20,105 nt of DNA from JADJVL01 sp039812765 (GCA_039812765.1 JBDIBF010000057.1:1-20105), one strand, 5' to 3'; positions 7,933-16,168 are shown, counted from the first letter of the stretch. The notes: generated from the letters alone by a model not told the origin. Program-made: numbers and translations.

Positions 7933-8111
7933 GGGTGTGGCGCCTCCTGGAAGGGGGCGATGGTCCGGGGTCTGCGGCCAACCCCGGGCCCAGGACCGGC
8001 CCCGGGACCGGCTCCTGCCCCCTGGGCGAAGCCCCAGGCCAGCAGGCCCAGGGCCACGAGGACCAGCAAGGGCCTGAAGGGGCGAGGGGACCACGTACCA
8101 CGGGAAGCCAT
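7929..8111 (-). CDS. Candidate 60-residue membrane or secreted protein
   Basis: The frame starts at ATG 8111 and ends at TAG 7931-7929. The product begins with a basic stretch (MASRGTWSPRPFRP), then one hydrophobic helix (LLVLVALGLLAWGFAQ), then a Gly/Ala/Pro repeat-like tail and a short polar end. This fits a lipid-anchored, signal-peptide-bearing or single-pass small protein. Codon choice is less GC-extreme near the start, as in real genes, and its stop shares a CTAG with the convergent lipid kinase gene. Against it, there is only a weak AAAGG upstream, no visible promoter, and it lies just past a strong terminator, so it would need its own promoter or read-through. No homologue recognised. 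Confidence 0.45.
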   Translation of the reverse strand: MASRGTWSPRPFRPLLVLVALGLLAWGFAQGAGAGPGAGPGPGVGRRPRTIAPFQEAPHP

Positions 8112-8138
8112 GCCTGGCCTTTGATCCAGACCCGTGCC

Positions 8139-8172
8139 AAAAAAGGGACCGGGCCCGAAGGCCCGGTCCCTT
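8139..8172 (-). terminator. Strong intrinsic terminator after the secreted protein gene
   Basis: Read on the minus strand, a 13-base perfect stem (8172-8160 paired with 8155-8143) closes a TTCG tetraloop. It runs into six Ts at 8144-8139, the first two of which also pair in the stem. It begins 17 bases after the stop at 8189. This is a textbook Rho-independent terminator for the minus-strand gene 8189-8989. On the plus strand the same hairpin is followed by only two Ts, so it would be a poor terminator for the lipid kinase. Confidence 0.93.
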
Positions 8173-8188
8173 CCGTGGACAGGCGGCC

Positions 8189-8989
8189 TCAGGGCTGGGG
8201 CGCGCTCTTGCCAGGGTCGGCAGGGGATGGCTGCTCCGCTGCGGGCGTGGCTTCGATGCTGCCGTGCTGGGCCCAGATCCCGAGCACCTGGGGCAGGTTG
8301 CCGGGGCCCTCCTTCTTGGCGTCCCAGGTGCGCTTGATGGTGATCTTGTAAGGCGTCTGCTTGGAGCTCATCCAGCCCGGGTCGTCGGCAATGACGAAGA
8401 CCTGCTGGCTGGTCTTCTCGAAGTTCTTGTACGTCACCATCGGCGTTCCCTTGGGGATGAGGTTCTGGAGCATCCCGCGCTGCAGCGATCCCCACTTGTT
8501 GACCATGGCCAGGCGGAACCAGCCGAGGTTGGGGTGGTCCAGGTGGACCTCCAGCTCCCCCCCCGGGGGCACCACGAAGCCGTAGGCCTTCCAGCCCGCG
8601 GGGAAGAAGGCGTAGTCCTGGAGCGCGTCGATGTCACCGGCCACGTTCAGGACGGGGATGAATCCCCGGCGGGCCATGGCCTGGATCTCCGCCATCAGGT
8701 CGCGGTGGCGCCAAGTGTCCTCGGTGGGAATGATCGAGCACCGTTCAGTGGCCCGGGGCATGACGATCACCCGGGGCCGGCTCTGCATCCCTTCCATCCT
8801 GAGGTGGGAAGGGGAGGCCGGACTGAATCCAGTGGATCCCGGCTCGAAGCGTTGCGTCGGAAGACCCGTGGGCCTGCCGATGCCCCGGCCTCCCCCGCTG
8901 TTCCCACCACCCGGGCGGTCCTGGCGGGCGAAGGCGCCGACGGTCATGGAAAGGGCGGCGATCGTGGCAAGCAGTGGTCGGAGTCTCAT
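8189..8989 (-). CDS. Secreted protein of unknown function, paralog A
   Basis: This 266-residue protein has a signal peptide (MRLRPLLATIAALSMTVGAFA, cut near 21), then a Gly-rich, low-complexity stretch (about 24-60). The folded region (about 85-245) includes WRHRDLMAEI near 93-102, AGWKAYGFVVPPGGELEVHL near 131-150, VFVIADDPGWM near 197-207 and a closing GIWAQHGSIE near 237-246. The tail is Pro/Ala-rich. Start is ATG 8989, with GGAGG seven bases upstream (9001-8997). The core aligns by eye with the neighbouring gene 9121-9846, so the two look like an old tandem duplication. The GW.AYGF.V......L.V.L pattern suggests a beta-sandwich like the bacterial pre-peptidase C-terminal (PPC) domain, but that is inference. 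A perfect hairpin terminator follows. I do not recognise a named family. Confidence 0.82.
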   Translation of the reverse strand: MRLRPLLATIAALSMTVGAFARQDRPGGGNSGGGRGIGRPTGLPTQRFEPGSTGFSPASPSHLRMEGMQSRPRVIVMPRATERCSIIPTEDTWRHRDLMAEIQAMARRGFIPVLNVAGDIDALQDYAFFPAGWKAYGFVVPPGGELEVHLDHPNLGWFRLAMVNKWGSLQRGMLQNLIPKGTPMVTYKNFEKTSQQVFVIADDPGWMSSKQTPYKITIKRTWDAKKEGPGNLPQVLGIWAQHGSIEATPAAEQPSPADPGKSAPQP

Positions 8990-9042
8990 GGGGGGTCCTC
9001 CCTGGAGGTGATGATGCGCAGGATGAGATCCAGTTCCATGCC

Positions 9043-9069
9043 AAAAATCTGGTCGGACTTCAGGTCCGA
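9043..9069 (-). terminator. Possible weak terminator between the two secreted paralogs
   Basis: On the minus strand a six-base stem (9069-9064 with 9058-9053) with a five-base loop is followed, after five more bases, by five Ts (9047-9043). The stem is short and the T run is offset, so termination would be partial at best. It may allow read-through from paralog B into paralog A, which has no visible -10 box of its own. Confidence 0.3.
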
Positions 9070-9120
9070 AGCAAGGTCCGGAACGCAGAAGGTCATGGGA
9101 CCGGGGACCGCGCCGGCAGG

Positions 9121-9846
9121 TCATGGCACGTGGGGGGAAGGCGCCGCGGCAGGAGGGCGGAGGAGATTGTTCCGGATGCCGGGTTGAGCCGCCCAGACGC
9201 CCACCGAGAAGCGCGCCCCTCTCAGATCGGCCTTGCCGGTTTCCCAGTTGTGGCCGATGGCGAGGTGGAAGGGGCTCTCAGGCCCGGTGACCTTTCCGGG
9301 GTCGTCAACCACCACGTACGCGACCCGGGCACGATCTTCCGGGTTCGTGATCACGAGGGAAGCCGGCTTGGCCGGATCGATCGTGAACTCCTGGTGCCGG
9401 ACGCGTCCCTCCGCGTCCACCTCGAGGATCCGGCACCATCCTGGCCGAGGTCCTTGGAGGTTGATCTGGAGGCGGGCCCGGGGCGCGACCAGGAACCCGT
9501 AGGCCTGCCAGCCGGAGGCGAGCCGAACATGGTCCTCGATCTCCGTCACCGATTCGTGGACCGGGATGAGGGGAAGGCTACCGGCCTTCGCCGACTCGGC
9601 GATTTCGCGGGAGAGGTCGCGTTGCGTCCAGAACTCCGGGTCGGGCGCCGTTTCCCGCCTCGGGGTTGCCCTCGGGAGGGCCTGCGTGCGGGCCGGGACC
9701 TTCATGCCGTCCGCCCGGACCATGTCCTTGGGCATCTTGGCTTCGGCATCCTGCGCCGCCGCGGGCGTGGCGAGGGCGAGAAGAAGCCCCAGAAGAGCGA
9801 GGGGAAATTGGTGGGTCGCGTCGCGGGATGAGTGCCTCACGGTCAT
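9121..9846 (-). CDS. Secreted protein of unknown function, paralog B
   Basis: This 241-residue protein starts at ATG 9846 with GGAGG five bases upstream (9856-9852). A signal peptide spans about 1-31 (basic start, LALLGLLLALATPAAA, cleavage after AAA or AAAQ). The mature part has WTQRDLSREI near 73-82, SGWQAYGFLVAPRARLQINL near 111-130, VAYVVVDDPG near 175-184, SPFHLAIGHNWE near 191-202 and FSVGVWAAQPGI near 213-224, each matching a block in the neighbouring paralog A in the same order. It lacks the Gly-rich stretch of paralog A. The two genes face away from murC across a 75-base divergent region. A secreted beta-rich fold similar to PPC domains is a guess from the strand pattern. No named family or function recognised. 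Confidence 0.82.
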   Translation of the reverse strand: MTVRHSSRDATHQFPLALLGLLLALATPAAAQDAEAKMPKDMVRADGMKVPARTQALPRATPRRETAPDPEFWTQRDLSREIAESAKAGSLPLIPVHESVTEIEDHVRLASGWQAYGFLVAPRARLQINLQGPRPGWCRILEVDAEGRVRHQEFTIDPAKPASLVITNPEDRARVAYVVVDDPGKVTGPESPFHLAIGHNWETGKADLRGARFSVGVWAAQPGIRNNLLRPPAAAPSPHVP

Positions 9847-9921
9847 GCCTCCCTCCGAAAGCCTAATACCATGGAACCCGAACCAAGGACTTGAAGCTCC
9901 ACCAGAGGGGTCACGCCGCCC
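9847..9921. promoter_or_regulatory. Divergent promoter region between secreted paralog B and murC
   Basis: Back-to-back TANNNT hexamers nearly touch: TAGGCT on the minus strand (9865-9860, 13 bases before the paralog B ATG) and TACCAT on the plus strand (9867-9872, 49 bases before the murC ATG). The minus strand also reads TG-G-TATTAG, an extended -10-like sequence. If both are used, the two polymerases would compete for the same DNA. No clear -35 boxes. Confidence 0.4.
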
Positions 9922-11289
9922 ATGTTCGGGAAAATCCAGCGCATCCACTTCGTCGGCATCGGCGGCATCGGCATGTCCGGCATCGCGGAGGTGCTCGTGA
10001 ACCTCGGCTACCAGGTGAGCGGGTCGGACCTGAAGGAGAGCCCCGCCACCGAACGCCTGCGGTCCATGGGCGCCACCATCCGGGCGGGCCATGACGCGGG
10101 CTGCATCGAGGGCGCCCAGGCCGTGGTGATCTCCAGCGCCGTGAAGGCGGACAACCCCGAGGTCCTGGCGGCCCACGCCGCCAAGATCCCCGTGATCCCC
10201 CGGGGCGAGATGCTCAGCGAGCTGATGCGCATGAAGCAGGGCATCGCCGTCGCGGGCTCCCACGGCAAGACCACCACCACCAGCATGGTGGCCCAGGTGC
10301 TGAGCACCGCGGGCCTGGACCCCACCATCGTGATCGGCGGCAAGCTCAACATCCTGGGCAGCAACGCCAAGCTCGGGAAGGGCCAGCTCCTGGTGGCGGA
10401 GGCCGACGAGAGCGACGGCTCCTTCCTGCTGCTCAATCCGACCCTCGCCGTCATCACCAACATCGACCGCGAGCACCTGGACCACTACCGGGACCTGGAC
10501 GAGATCACCGACGCCTTCCAGGCCTTCGCGAACAAGGTGCCCTTCTACGGAGCGGTCTTCCTCTGCCTGGACGACCCGCACGCGTCCGCCCTGCGCCCGC
10601 GCGTCAACCGGCGCGTGGTCCCCTACGGCACCAACCCCCAGGCGGAGATCCGCGCCCGGGACATCCGCCAGGAGGGCTTCCGCACCACGTTCTGCGTGAG
10701 CGCCGAGGATCGGGATCTCGGGACTTTCTCCCTCGGCGTGCCCGGCCACCACATGGTGCTCAACGCCCTGGCCGCCATCGGCGTGGCCCTCGAGCTCAAC
10801 GTCCCCGTCGAGACCGTGCGGCAGAGCCTGGAGGCCTTCACCGGCGCCGAGCGGCGCTTCACGAAGAAGGGCGAGAAGGACGGCGTGCTGGTGGTCGACG
10901 ACTACGGCCACCATCCCACGGAGATCGCCGCCACGCTGAAGGCCGCGCGCAAGGGATTCCCTGAGCGCCGCATCGTGGCGGCCTTCCAGCCCCACCGCTA
11001 CACCCGGACCCAGGCCCTGATGGAGGAGTTCGGCCGGGCCTTCTTCGAGGCGGACGTGGTCTTCCTCACCGAAATCTACGCGGCCTCCGAGACGCCCATC
11101 CCCGGGATCACCGGCGAGGCTCTGGCGGACGGCCTGCGGCGGCACGGCCAGCGGGACGTGCGCTTCGTGGCGGACGTGGAGGAGCTGCCCCGGGAACTGA
11201 AGGCCTCCACGCGCCCTGGCGACCTGCTCCTCACCTTCGGGGCCGGCAGCATCACCCACGCCGGGCCGGCCTTCCTCGCCCTGGACTGA
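9922..11289 (+). CDS. murC: UDP-N-acetylmuramate--L-alanine ligase
   Basis: MurC joins L-alanine to UDP-N-acetylmuramate using ATP, the first step of the peptidoglycan stem peptide, in the cytosol. The 455-residue length is normal. Seen: an N-terminal Rossmann-like UDP-binding motif, IHFVGIGGIGMSG (8-20), the ATP-binding P-loop AGSHGKTTTTSM (111-122), VAEADESDGSF in the central domain, and the C-terminal ligase motif DDYGHHPTEIAATLKA followed by FQPHRYTRT. Start is ATG 9922; a GAGGGG lies 11 bases upstream, a rather long spacing. No other cell-wall gene is in the window, so murC is separated here from the dcw-type cluster where it is usually found. It is divergent from the secreted paralogs and followed by its own promoter-like break before the peptidase gene. 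Confidence 0.97.
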   Translation: MFGKIQRIHFVGIGGIGMSGIAEVLVNLGYQVSGSDLKESPATERLRSMGATIRAGHDAGCIEGAQAVVISSAVKADNPEVLAAHAAKIPVIPRGEMLSELMRMKQGIAVAGSHGKTTTTSMVAQVLSTAGLDPTIVIGGKLNILGSNAKLGKGQLLVAEADESDGSFLLLNPTLAVITNIDREHLDHYRDLDEITDAFQAFANKVPFYGAVFLCLDDPHASALRPRVNRRVVPYGTNPQAEIRARDIRQEGFRTTFCVSAEDRDLGTFSLGVPGHHMVLNALAAIGVALELNVPVETVRQSLEAFTGAERRFTKKGEKDGVLVVDDYGHHPTEIAATLKAARKGFPERRIVAAFQPHRYTRTQALMEEFGRAFFEADVVFLTEIYAASETPIPGITGEALADGLRRHGQRDVRFVADVEELPRELKASTRPGDLLLTFGAGSITHAGPAFLALD

Positions 11290-11311
11290 GGGCCCGCGGG
11301 ATCACTCGCGT

Positions 11312-11317
11312 TACGAT
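11312..11317 (+). promoter_or_regulatory. Candidate -10 box (TACGAT) for the M14 peptidase gene
   Basis: TACGAT lies 21 bases before the GTG start, between the murC stop and an AGGAG ribosome site at 11329-11333 with a five-base spacer. It fits the TANNNT pattern seen at other unit starts in the window. No -35 match is obvious. Confidence 0.4.
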
Positions 11318-11338
11318 GGTCCCTTTCCAGGAGCCTCC

Positions 11339-14017
11339 GTGACGCCCAGCCCTGCCTCCGCGGCCCGCGCCGCGGCTTTGATCTGCGCGCTTCCGGCCGC
11401 CGCCGCCGGATTCCCCGACGCCACCTGGTTCCCCTCCGCCGCCTACCGCGCGGTGGTGCCGAGGCCGGACCTCGGACGCGCCTATACGCCCCACGGCGCC
11501 CTGGTGGCCTACGCCCGCGCCCTGGCCGAGGCGGCCCAGGACCGCGTGCGCTTCGAGACCCTCAACGTCACGGAGGAGGGACGCATCCAGCCACTCCTGG
11601 TGATCACCAGCGCCGCCAACCTCGCCCGCCTGGACGCCCTGAAGTCCGCCAACGCCCGTCTTGCGGATCCCCGCACCCTCGGCCCCGGCGAGGCCGACGC
11701 GCTGCCCGCCTCCCAGCCGGTCTTCGTGTGGCTGGGGTATTCGGTGCATGGCTACGAGGCCAGCGGCAGCGAGGCTTCCCTCGCGGTGGCCTACCACTTC
11801 GCGGCCAGCGAGGATCCCGAGGTGGCGGCCCAGCTCGAGAGGGTGGTGCTTCTCCTCGACCTCACCCAGAATCCGGACGGCCGGGACCGCCACGTCCAGG
11901 CGGTGGGCGAGGTGCTCCAGGGCGCCAACCCGCCGGACGGCCAGGACGCCCAGAACCAGCCCCGCTGGCCCGGGGGCCGATTCAACCACCGGCTCTTCGA
12001 CCTGAACCGCGACTGGGCCTGGCAGACCCAGGGGGAGAGCCGCGCCAAGGCCGCCGCCTTCCTCGCCTGGAACCCCCAGGTGGCCGCAGACCACCACGAG
12101 ATGGAGCCCGAGGCCAGCTACTACTTCCCGCCTTCCATGCAGCCCGTGCACGAGGCCATCCCGAAGCCCTTCGCCAGCACCTGGCAGGTCGCCTTCGGCC
12201 GCGGCCTCGCCCGGGCCTTCGACGCCCAGGGCCTCGCCTACTACTCGAAGGAGCGCTTCGACCTCTTCTACCCCAGCTACGGGGACAGCTGGCCCAGCTT
12301 CCACGGCGCCGTGGGCATGACCTTCGAGATGGCGAGCCCCGGGGGCCTCTCCTACACCCGGCGGGACGGGGAGAACCTCACCCTCGCTTCGCGGATCCAC
12401 CGCCACTTCACCGCCAGCCTCGCCACGGTGCGCACCGCCGCCGAGAACCGCCATGCCCTGCTCTCCGACTACCTGAAGGCCCGGCGGGAGCCCGTGGCCC
12501 TGGGCGACCGGGCCGGCGCCTTCCTCTTCCCGGCGGACCCCGATCCGGGCCGCGCCGAGGCCATGGCGCAGCTGCTGCGCCGCAACGGCGTGGAGGTGCT
12601 GCGAACCTCCGAGGCCGCGTCCACCTCGGGCCTCTCCTTCCTGGGCCTGGGCAGGGCCCCGGAGAGCCTGCCCTCGGGAAGCTACCTCGTCCCCCTGGAC
12701 CAGCCCAACGCCCCCATCGCCCAGGCCCTGCTGGAGCGCGAGGCCCGCATGGGGGAGAAGCCCAGCTACGACGTCACCGCCTGGAGCCTGTCGCTGACCT
12801 GGGGCGTGCCGGTCTTCCAGGCCCGGACGCGACCCCGGATCCCGGCCTCGGCCCCATCGTTCGGGATCCCGGCGGTCTCGACCCGGGCCGCCCTGCCCGA
12901 GGCTCGCTGGACCTACCTCCTGCCCGCGGGCTACGAGGGCCGAGAACGCACCCTCGCCGCGCTCCTCAAGGAGGGCTTCAAGGCCAGCGTGGCCTCGGAG
13001 CCCTTCCGCATCCAGGGGCGCGCCTACGCGCCGGGCACGGTGCTCTTCCCGCCCCGGCTGAACGACCTCGCGAAGCTGAGGGCGCGCCTCCAGGAGCTGG
13101 CCGCCGCGAACATGCATCCGGTGGCCGCGGCGGACAGCGCCCTGGTCGAGACGGGTCCGGACCTGGGCTCCTTCAAGGTGGGCGCGCTCCGGCTGCCCCG
13201 CATCGCGGTGCTCATGGACCGCCCCGCCAACCCCACCGCCCTCGGCGCGGTCATGCACGTGCTCCGGGAGACCGGCCTGCCCTTCGCGCAGGTGCGCGCG
13301 GACCGCCTCGGCGGGGCCCTGCTGCACCGCTACACCCACATCGTCGTGCCCGACGACGGCGGCGCGGGCAACGGCTGGAAGGCCGTCCTGGGCGAGGGCG
13401 GCGCGGCGAAGCTGAAGGCCTGGTGCGCCGAGGGCGGTACCCTCATCGGCCTCGAGGGCGGGGCGGTGTTCGCCGGCCGCGCGGGGCTCACGGAGACGGG
13501 TTTCCGCTTCCTGGCCCGGGAGGCCGAGGAGGCCCGGCTGAAGGAGAAGGATCCCAAGAAGGAGCCCGAGAAGCGCGATCCCGCCGAACTGACCCAGCCC
13601 TGGGACAAGCGCGAGGACCGGGCCCTGAAGGAGACGATCCCAGGCGCGCTGCTGCGGGTGAAGGTGGACGCCACCCATCCCCTGGCCTGGGGCCTTCCGG
13701 GAGGCGAGGGCGCGGTGCTGAACACCAGCGACGCCATCCTGGAGCTCAGCCCCGGCGGCGAGAATCCCCTGGCCTACCCCGGGCCGGCGAAGGATGCGAA
13801 GGAACCCGTGGAGCTGCGCCTGTCCGGCCTCCTCCCCAAGCCCCTGGAGGCCAGGCTCCAGCACACGGCCTACGCCCTGCGGGAGCGCAGGGGCCGGGGC
13901 GGGCTGATCCTCTTCGCCGGGGACCCGGTGTTCCGGGGCGCCTCGCCCTACACCACCCGGGCCTTCCTCAACGCGCTCTTCTTCGGGGCCTACGCCACCC
14001 TCCAGGACGACGACTGA
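11339..14017 (+). CDS. Secreted M14-type zinc carboxypeptidase, large form
   Basis: This 892-residue protein starts at GTG 11339 with AGGAG five bases upstream. A signal-peptide-like N-terminus (about 1-24, Ala-rich) precedes the M14 domain. Zinc ligands fit H137 and E140 in SVHGYEASGSEAS, with the third in ADHHEM (H252 or H253). DLNRDW (221-226) is the M14 substrate-binding motif, and GMTFEMAS places the catalytic Glu at 330. The middle (about 380-620) is unassigned. The last third (about 625-885) has alternating strands and helices (RIAVLMDR, THIVVPDDGG, GGTLIGLEGGAVF, LILFAGDPVFRG) like a glutamine-amidotransferase or DJ-1-type fold, with a charged Lys/Glu linker near 735-755. It probably cleaves peptides outside the cytoplasm; substrate unknown. 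It is much longer than a plain carboxypeptidase (about 300 residues), but similar large M14 proteins exist. Confidence 0.88.
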   Translation: MTPSPASAARAAALICALPAAAAGFPDATWFPSAAYRAVVPRPDLGRAYTPHGALVAYARALAEAAQDRVRFETLNVTEEGRIQPLLVITSAANLARLDALKSANARLADPRTLGPGEADALPASQPVFVWLGYSVHGYEASGSEASLAVAYHFAASEDPEVAAQLERVVLLLDLTQNPDGRDRHVQAVGEVLQGANPPDGQDAQNQPRWPGGRFNHRLFDLNRDWAWQTQGESRAKAAAFLAWNPQVAADHHEMEPEASYYFPPSMQPVHEAIPKPFASTWQVAFGRGLARAFDAQGLAYYSKERFDLFYPSYGDSWPSFHGAVGMTFEMASPGGLSYTRRDGENLTLASRIHRHFTASLATVRTAAENRHALLSDYLKARREPVALGDRAGAFLFPADPDPGRAEAMAQLLRRNGVEVLRTSEAASTSGLSFLGLGRAPESLPSGSYLVPLDQPNAPIAQALLEREARMGEKPSYDVTAWSLSLTWGVPVFQARTRPRIPASAPSFGIPAVSTRAALPEARWTYLLPAGYEGRERTLAALLKEGFKASVASEPFRIQGRAYAPGTVLFPPRLNDLAKLRARLQELAAANMHPVAAADSALVETGPDLGSFKVGALRLPRIAVLMDRPANPTALGAVMHVLRETGLPFAQVRADRLGGALLHRYTHIVVPDDGGAGNGWKAVLGEGGAAKLKAWCAEGGTLIGLEGGAVFAGRAGLTETGFRFLAREAEEARLKEKDPKKEPEKRDPAELTQPWDKREDRALKETIPGALLRVKVDATHPLAWGLPGGEGAVLNTSDAILELSPGGENPLAYPGPAKDAKEPVELRLSGLLPKPLEARLQHTAYALRERRGRGGLILFAGDPVFRGASPYTTRAFLNALFFGAYATLQDDD

Positions 14018-14078
14018 GGCCCGGTCCGGGATCCCGGTCACGTCCGGATTGCCCGCCGCCGCCCCTGCACCACCTTGG

Positions 14079-14099
14079 TTCCGCGGGCCTCCCGCGGAA
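14079..14099 (+). promoter_or_regulatory. Perfect 9-bp hairpin overlapping the CZB gene ribosome site
   Basis: TTCCGCGGG (14079-14087) pairs perfectly with CCCGCGGAA (14091-14099) around a three-base loop. The right arm contains most of GGAAGG (14096-14101), the only Shine-Dalgarno-like sequence before ATG 14109, so the folded RNA would hide it. No T run follows, so a Rho-independent terminator for the upstream peptidase gene is unlikely. The hairpin is seen; a control role is inferred. Confidence 0.5.
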
Positions 14100-14108
14100 G
14101 GCGCCCCG

Positions 14109-14464
14109 ATGGACCTCGACCATGCCCTCGAAGCCCATGTGATGTGGAAGGTCAAGTTCCGCATGGCCATGCTGGAACAGGGGTCGGTGGACGCCGAGGC
14201 CGCGGGGAGGGCGGACGGCTGCGAGCTGGGCCGGTGGCTCCTGACCGAGGGCCGGGAGCGGCTCGGGCGCCTCGGGGCCTTCGCCGAATGCGAGGCGCGG
14301 CATCGGGACTTCCACGCCGCGGCCGGCCGGGTCGCCCGGGCCATCAACTCCGGACGGCTGGAGGAGGCTTCACGCCTGATGAAGCCCTCAGAGGCCTTCA
14401 CCCTGGGTTCCGCCGCCCTGGGCCGGGCCCTCGCGGACCTGCTGCGGGCCTCGAAGGCGGGTGC

Positions 14465-14468
<4 letters not shown>
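14109..14468 (+). CDS. Stand-alone CZB (chemoreceptor zinc-binding) domain protein
   Basis: This 119-residue helical protein consists almost wholly of a CZB domain. The four zinc ligands of the family (three His, one Cys) are in place: H10 in HVMWK, C38 in DGCELGRW, and H65 and H69 in ARHRDFH. CZB domains sense zinc or oxidants such as HOCl when fused to chemoreceptors or diguanylate cyclases; a free one presumably works as a separate sensor or partner. I chose ATG 14109 because an in-frame ATG 60 bases upstream would add a Pro/Ala stretch reading through a hairpin. It lies 91 bases after the M14 peptidase gene with no TANNNT box between, so read-through transcription is likely. Its TAG stop overlaps that of hemB in one CTAG. 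No chemotaxis gene is nearby. Confidence 0.9.
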
Positions 14469-15448
<980 letters not shown>

Positions 15449-15528
15449 GGGCGCTCCTGTCCCGTCCAGGGTAATGGAAGGCCGGGCTGTCCAGGTCACA
15501 GCCCCGCCGGGCCTGTCAGACTGTCCCC
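15449..15528. promoter_or_regulatory. Divergent promoter region between hemB and ubiX
   Basis: On the minus strand TACCCT (15473-15468) lies 19 bases before hemB, upstream of its AGGAG site. On the plus strand CAGACT (15517-15522) lies six bases before the ubiX ATG, with no ribosome site between. The ubiX box is one base off TANNNT. No -35 elements recognised. Confidence 0.35.
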
Positions 15529-16101
15529 ATGGGCAAGCGGCTCACCCTCGCCATCACCGGGGCCTCGGGCTCGGCCTTCGGCGTGGCGGTGCTGAGGCGG
15601 CTGGCGGCCAACCCGGCGGTGGCGGCGATCACCCTGCTGCTTTCGCCGACGGGCAAGCGCTGCCTCCTGGACGAGACCGGGCTCACCGTGAAGGACCTCT
15701 GCGCCCGCGATCCCAAGGTCCTCCACCAGGACGAGCGGGACCTGGGGGCGGCCATCTCGTCGGGCTCGCACCGCCAGGACGGCATGGCCATCGTGCCCTG
15801 CAGCGCCGGGGCCCTGGGCCGGATCGCCGCGGGCCTCAGCGAGGGCCTCGTGAGCCGCGCCGCGGACGTCTGCCTCAAGGAGCGACGGCCCCTGGTGCTG
15901 TGCCTGCGGGAGACGCCGTTGAACCGCGTCCACCTGGAGAACATGCTGAGGGTCCACGACGCCGGCGCGGTCGTCATGCCCCTCATGCCGGGCTGGTACT
16001 CGAAGCCCGCGGACTTCGAGGCCCTCTACGACACCTTCGCCACGCGGGTGCTCGACCAGCTCGGCCTCGAGGAGCCCGACCCCCGGCGCTGGAAGGGCTG
16101 A
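15529..16101 (+). CDS. ubiX: Flavin prenyltransferase
   Basis: UbiX joins a dimethylallyl group to FMN to make prenyl-FMN, the cofactor of UbiD-type decarboxylases used in quinone synthesis and related reactions. The 190-residue length is typical. Seen: the N-terminal flavin-binding LAITGASGSAFG (7-18), SSGSHRQDGMAIVPCSAGALGRIAAG in the middle, the RETPLNRVHLENML motif, and the aromatic C-terminal region PLMPGWYSKP. ATG 15529 is the first start before the Rossmann strand. No ubiD is in the window. Given the likely menaquinone-linked membrane subunit at the right edge, the futalosine or a related decarboxylation route is possible, but this is inference. Transcription probably ends or weakens before 16163. 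Confidence 0.94.
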   Translation: MGKRLTLAITGASGSAFGVAVLRRLAANPAVAAITLLLSPTGKRCLLDETGLTVKDLCARDPKVLHQDERDLGAAISSGSHRQDGMAIVPCSAGALGRIAAGLSEGLVSRAADVCLKERRPLVLCLRETPLNRVHLENMLRVHDAGAVVMPLMPGWYSKPADFEALYDTFATRVLDQLGLEEPDPRRWKG

Positions 16102-16162
16102 GCCTCCCGGGGGCGGGTCGGGATCCGGCGCAGATTTCCCCGCGGGGGGACCCGCCGCCCGA

Positions 16163-16168
16163 TAGGAT
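16163..16168 (+). promoter_or_regulatory. Candidate -10 box (TAGGAT) for the small secreted protein and hydrolase
   Basis: TAGGAT sits 24 bases before ATG 16193 and follows a GC-rich inverted repeat (GGCGGGTC 16112-16119 with GACCCGCC 16149-16156). A GAGG ribosome site lies at 16184-16187. It fits the TANNNT pattern; -35 not recognised. Confidence 0.4.

Noticed and set aside
7960..8020. GC-rich repeat-like stretch with alternating CCGG and GGACC words.
   Set aside because: It encodes the Gly/Pro/Ala tail of the small minus-strand ORF and shows no unit length; simple composition is enough to explain it.
14026..14037. Palindrome CCGGGATCCCGG just after the M14 peptidase gene.
   Set aside because: A 12-base perfect palindrome with no loop or T run is expected often at this GC content. 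It is not convincing as a terminator or operator.
11252..14401. A 1049-codon open frame on the minus strand opposite the M14 peptidase and CZB genes.
   Set aside because: It is rich in Gly, Ala, Arg, Glu and His with no motif. It is the mirror of a strongly supported plus-strand gene with M14 residues in place, so it is a by-product of high GC.
16112..16156. Inverted repeat (GGCGGGTC and GACCCGCC) with a 29-base interior that holds CCCCGCGGGG, between ubiX and the secreted protein gene.
   Set aside because: There is no T run and the arms are only eight bases of pure GC-type sequence. It could slow transcription, but I cannot call it a terminator.
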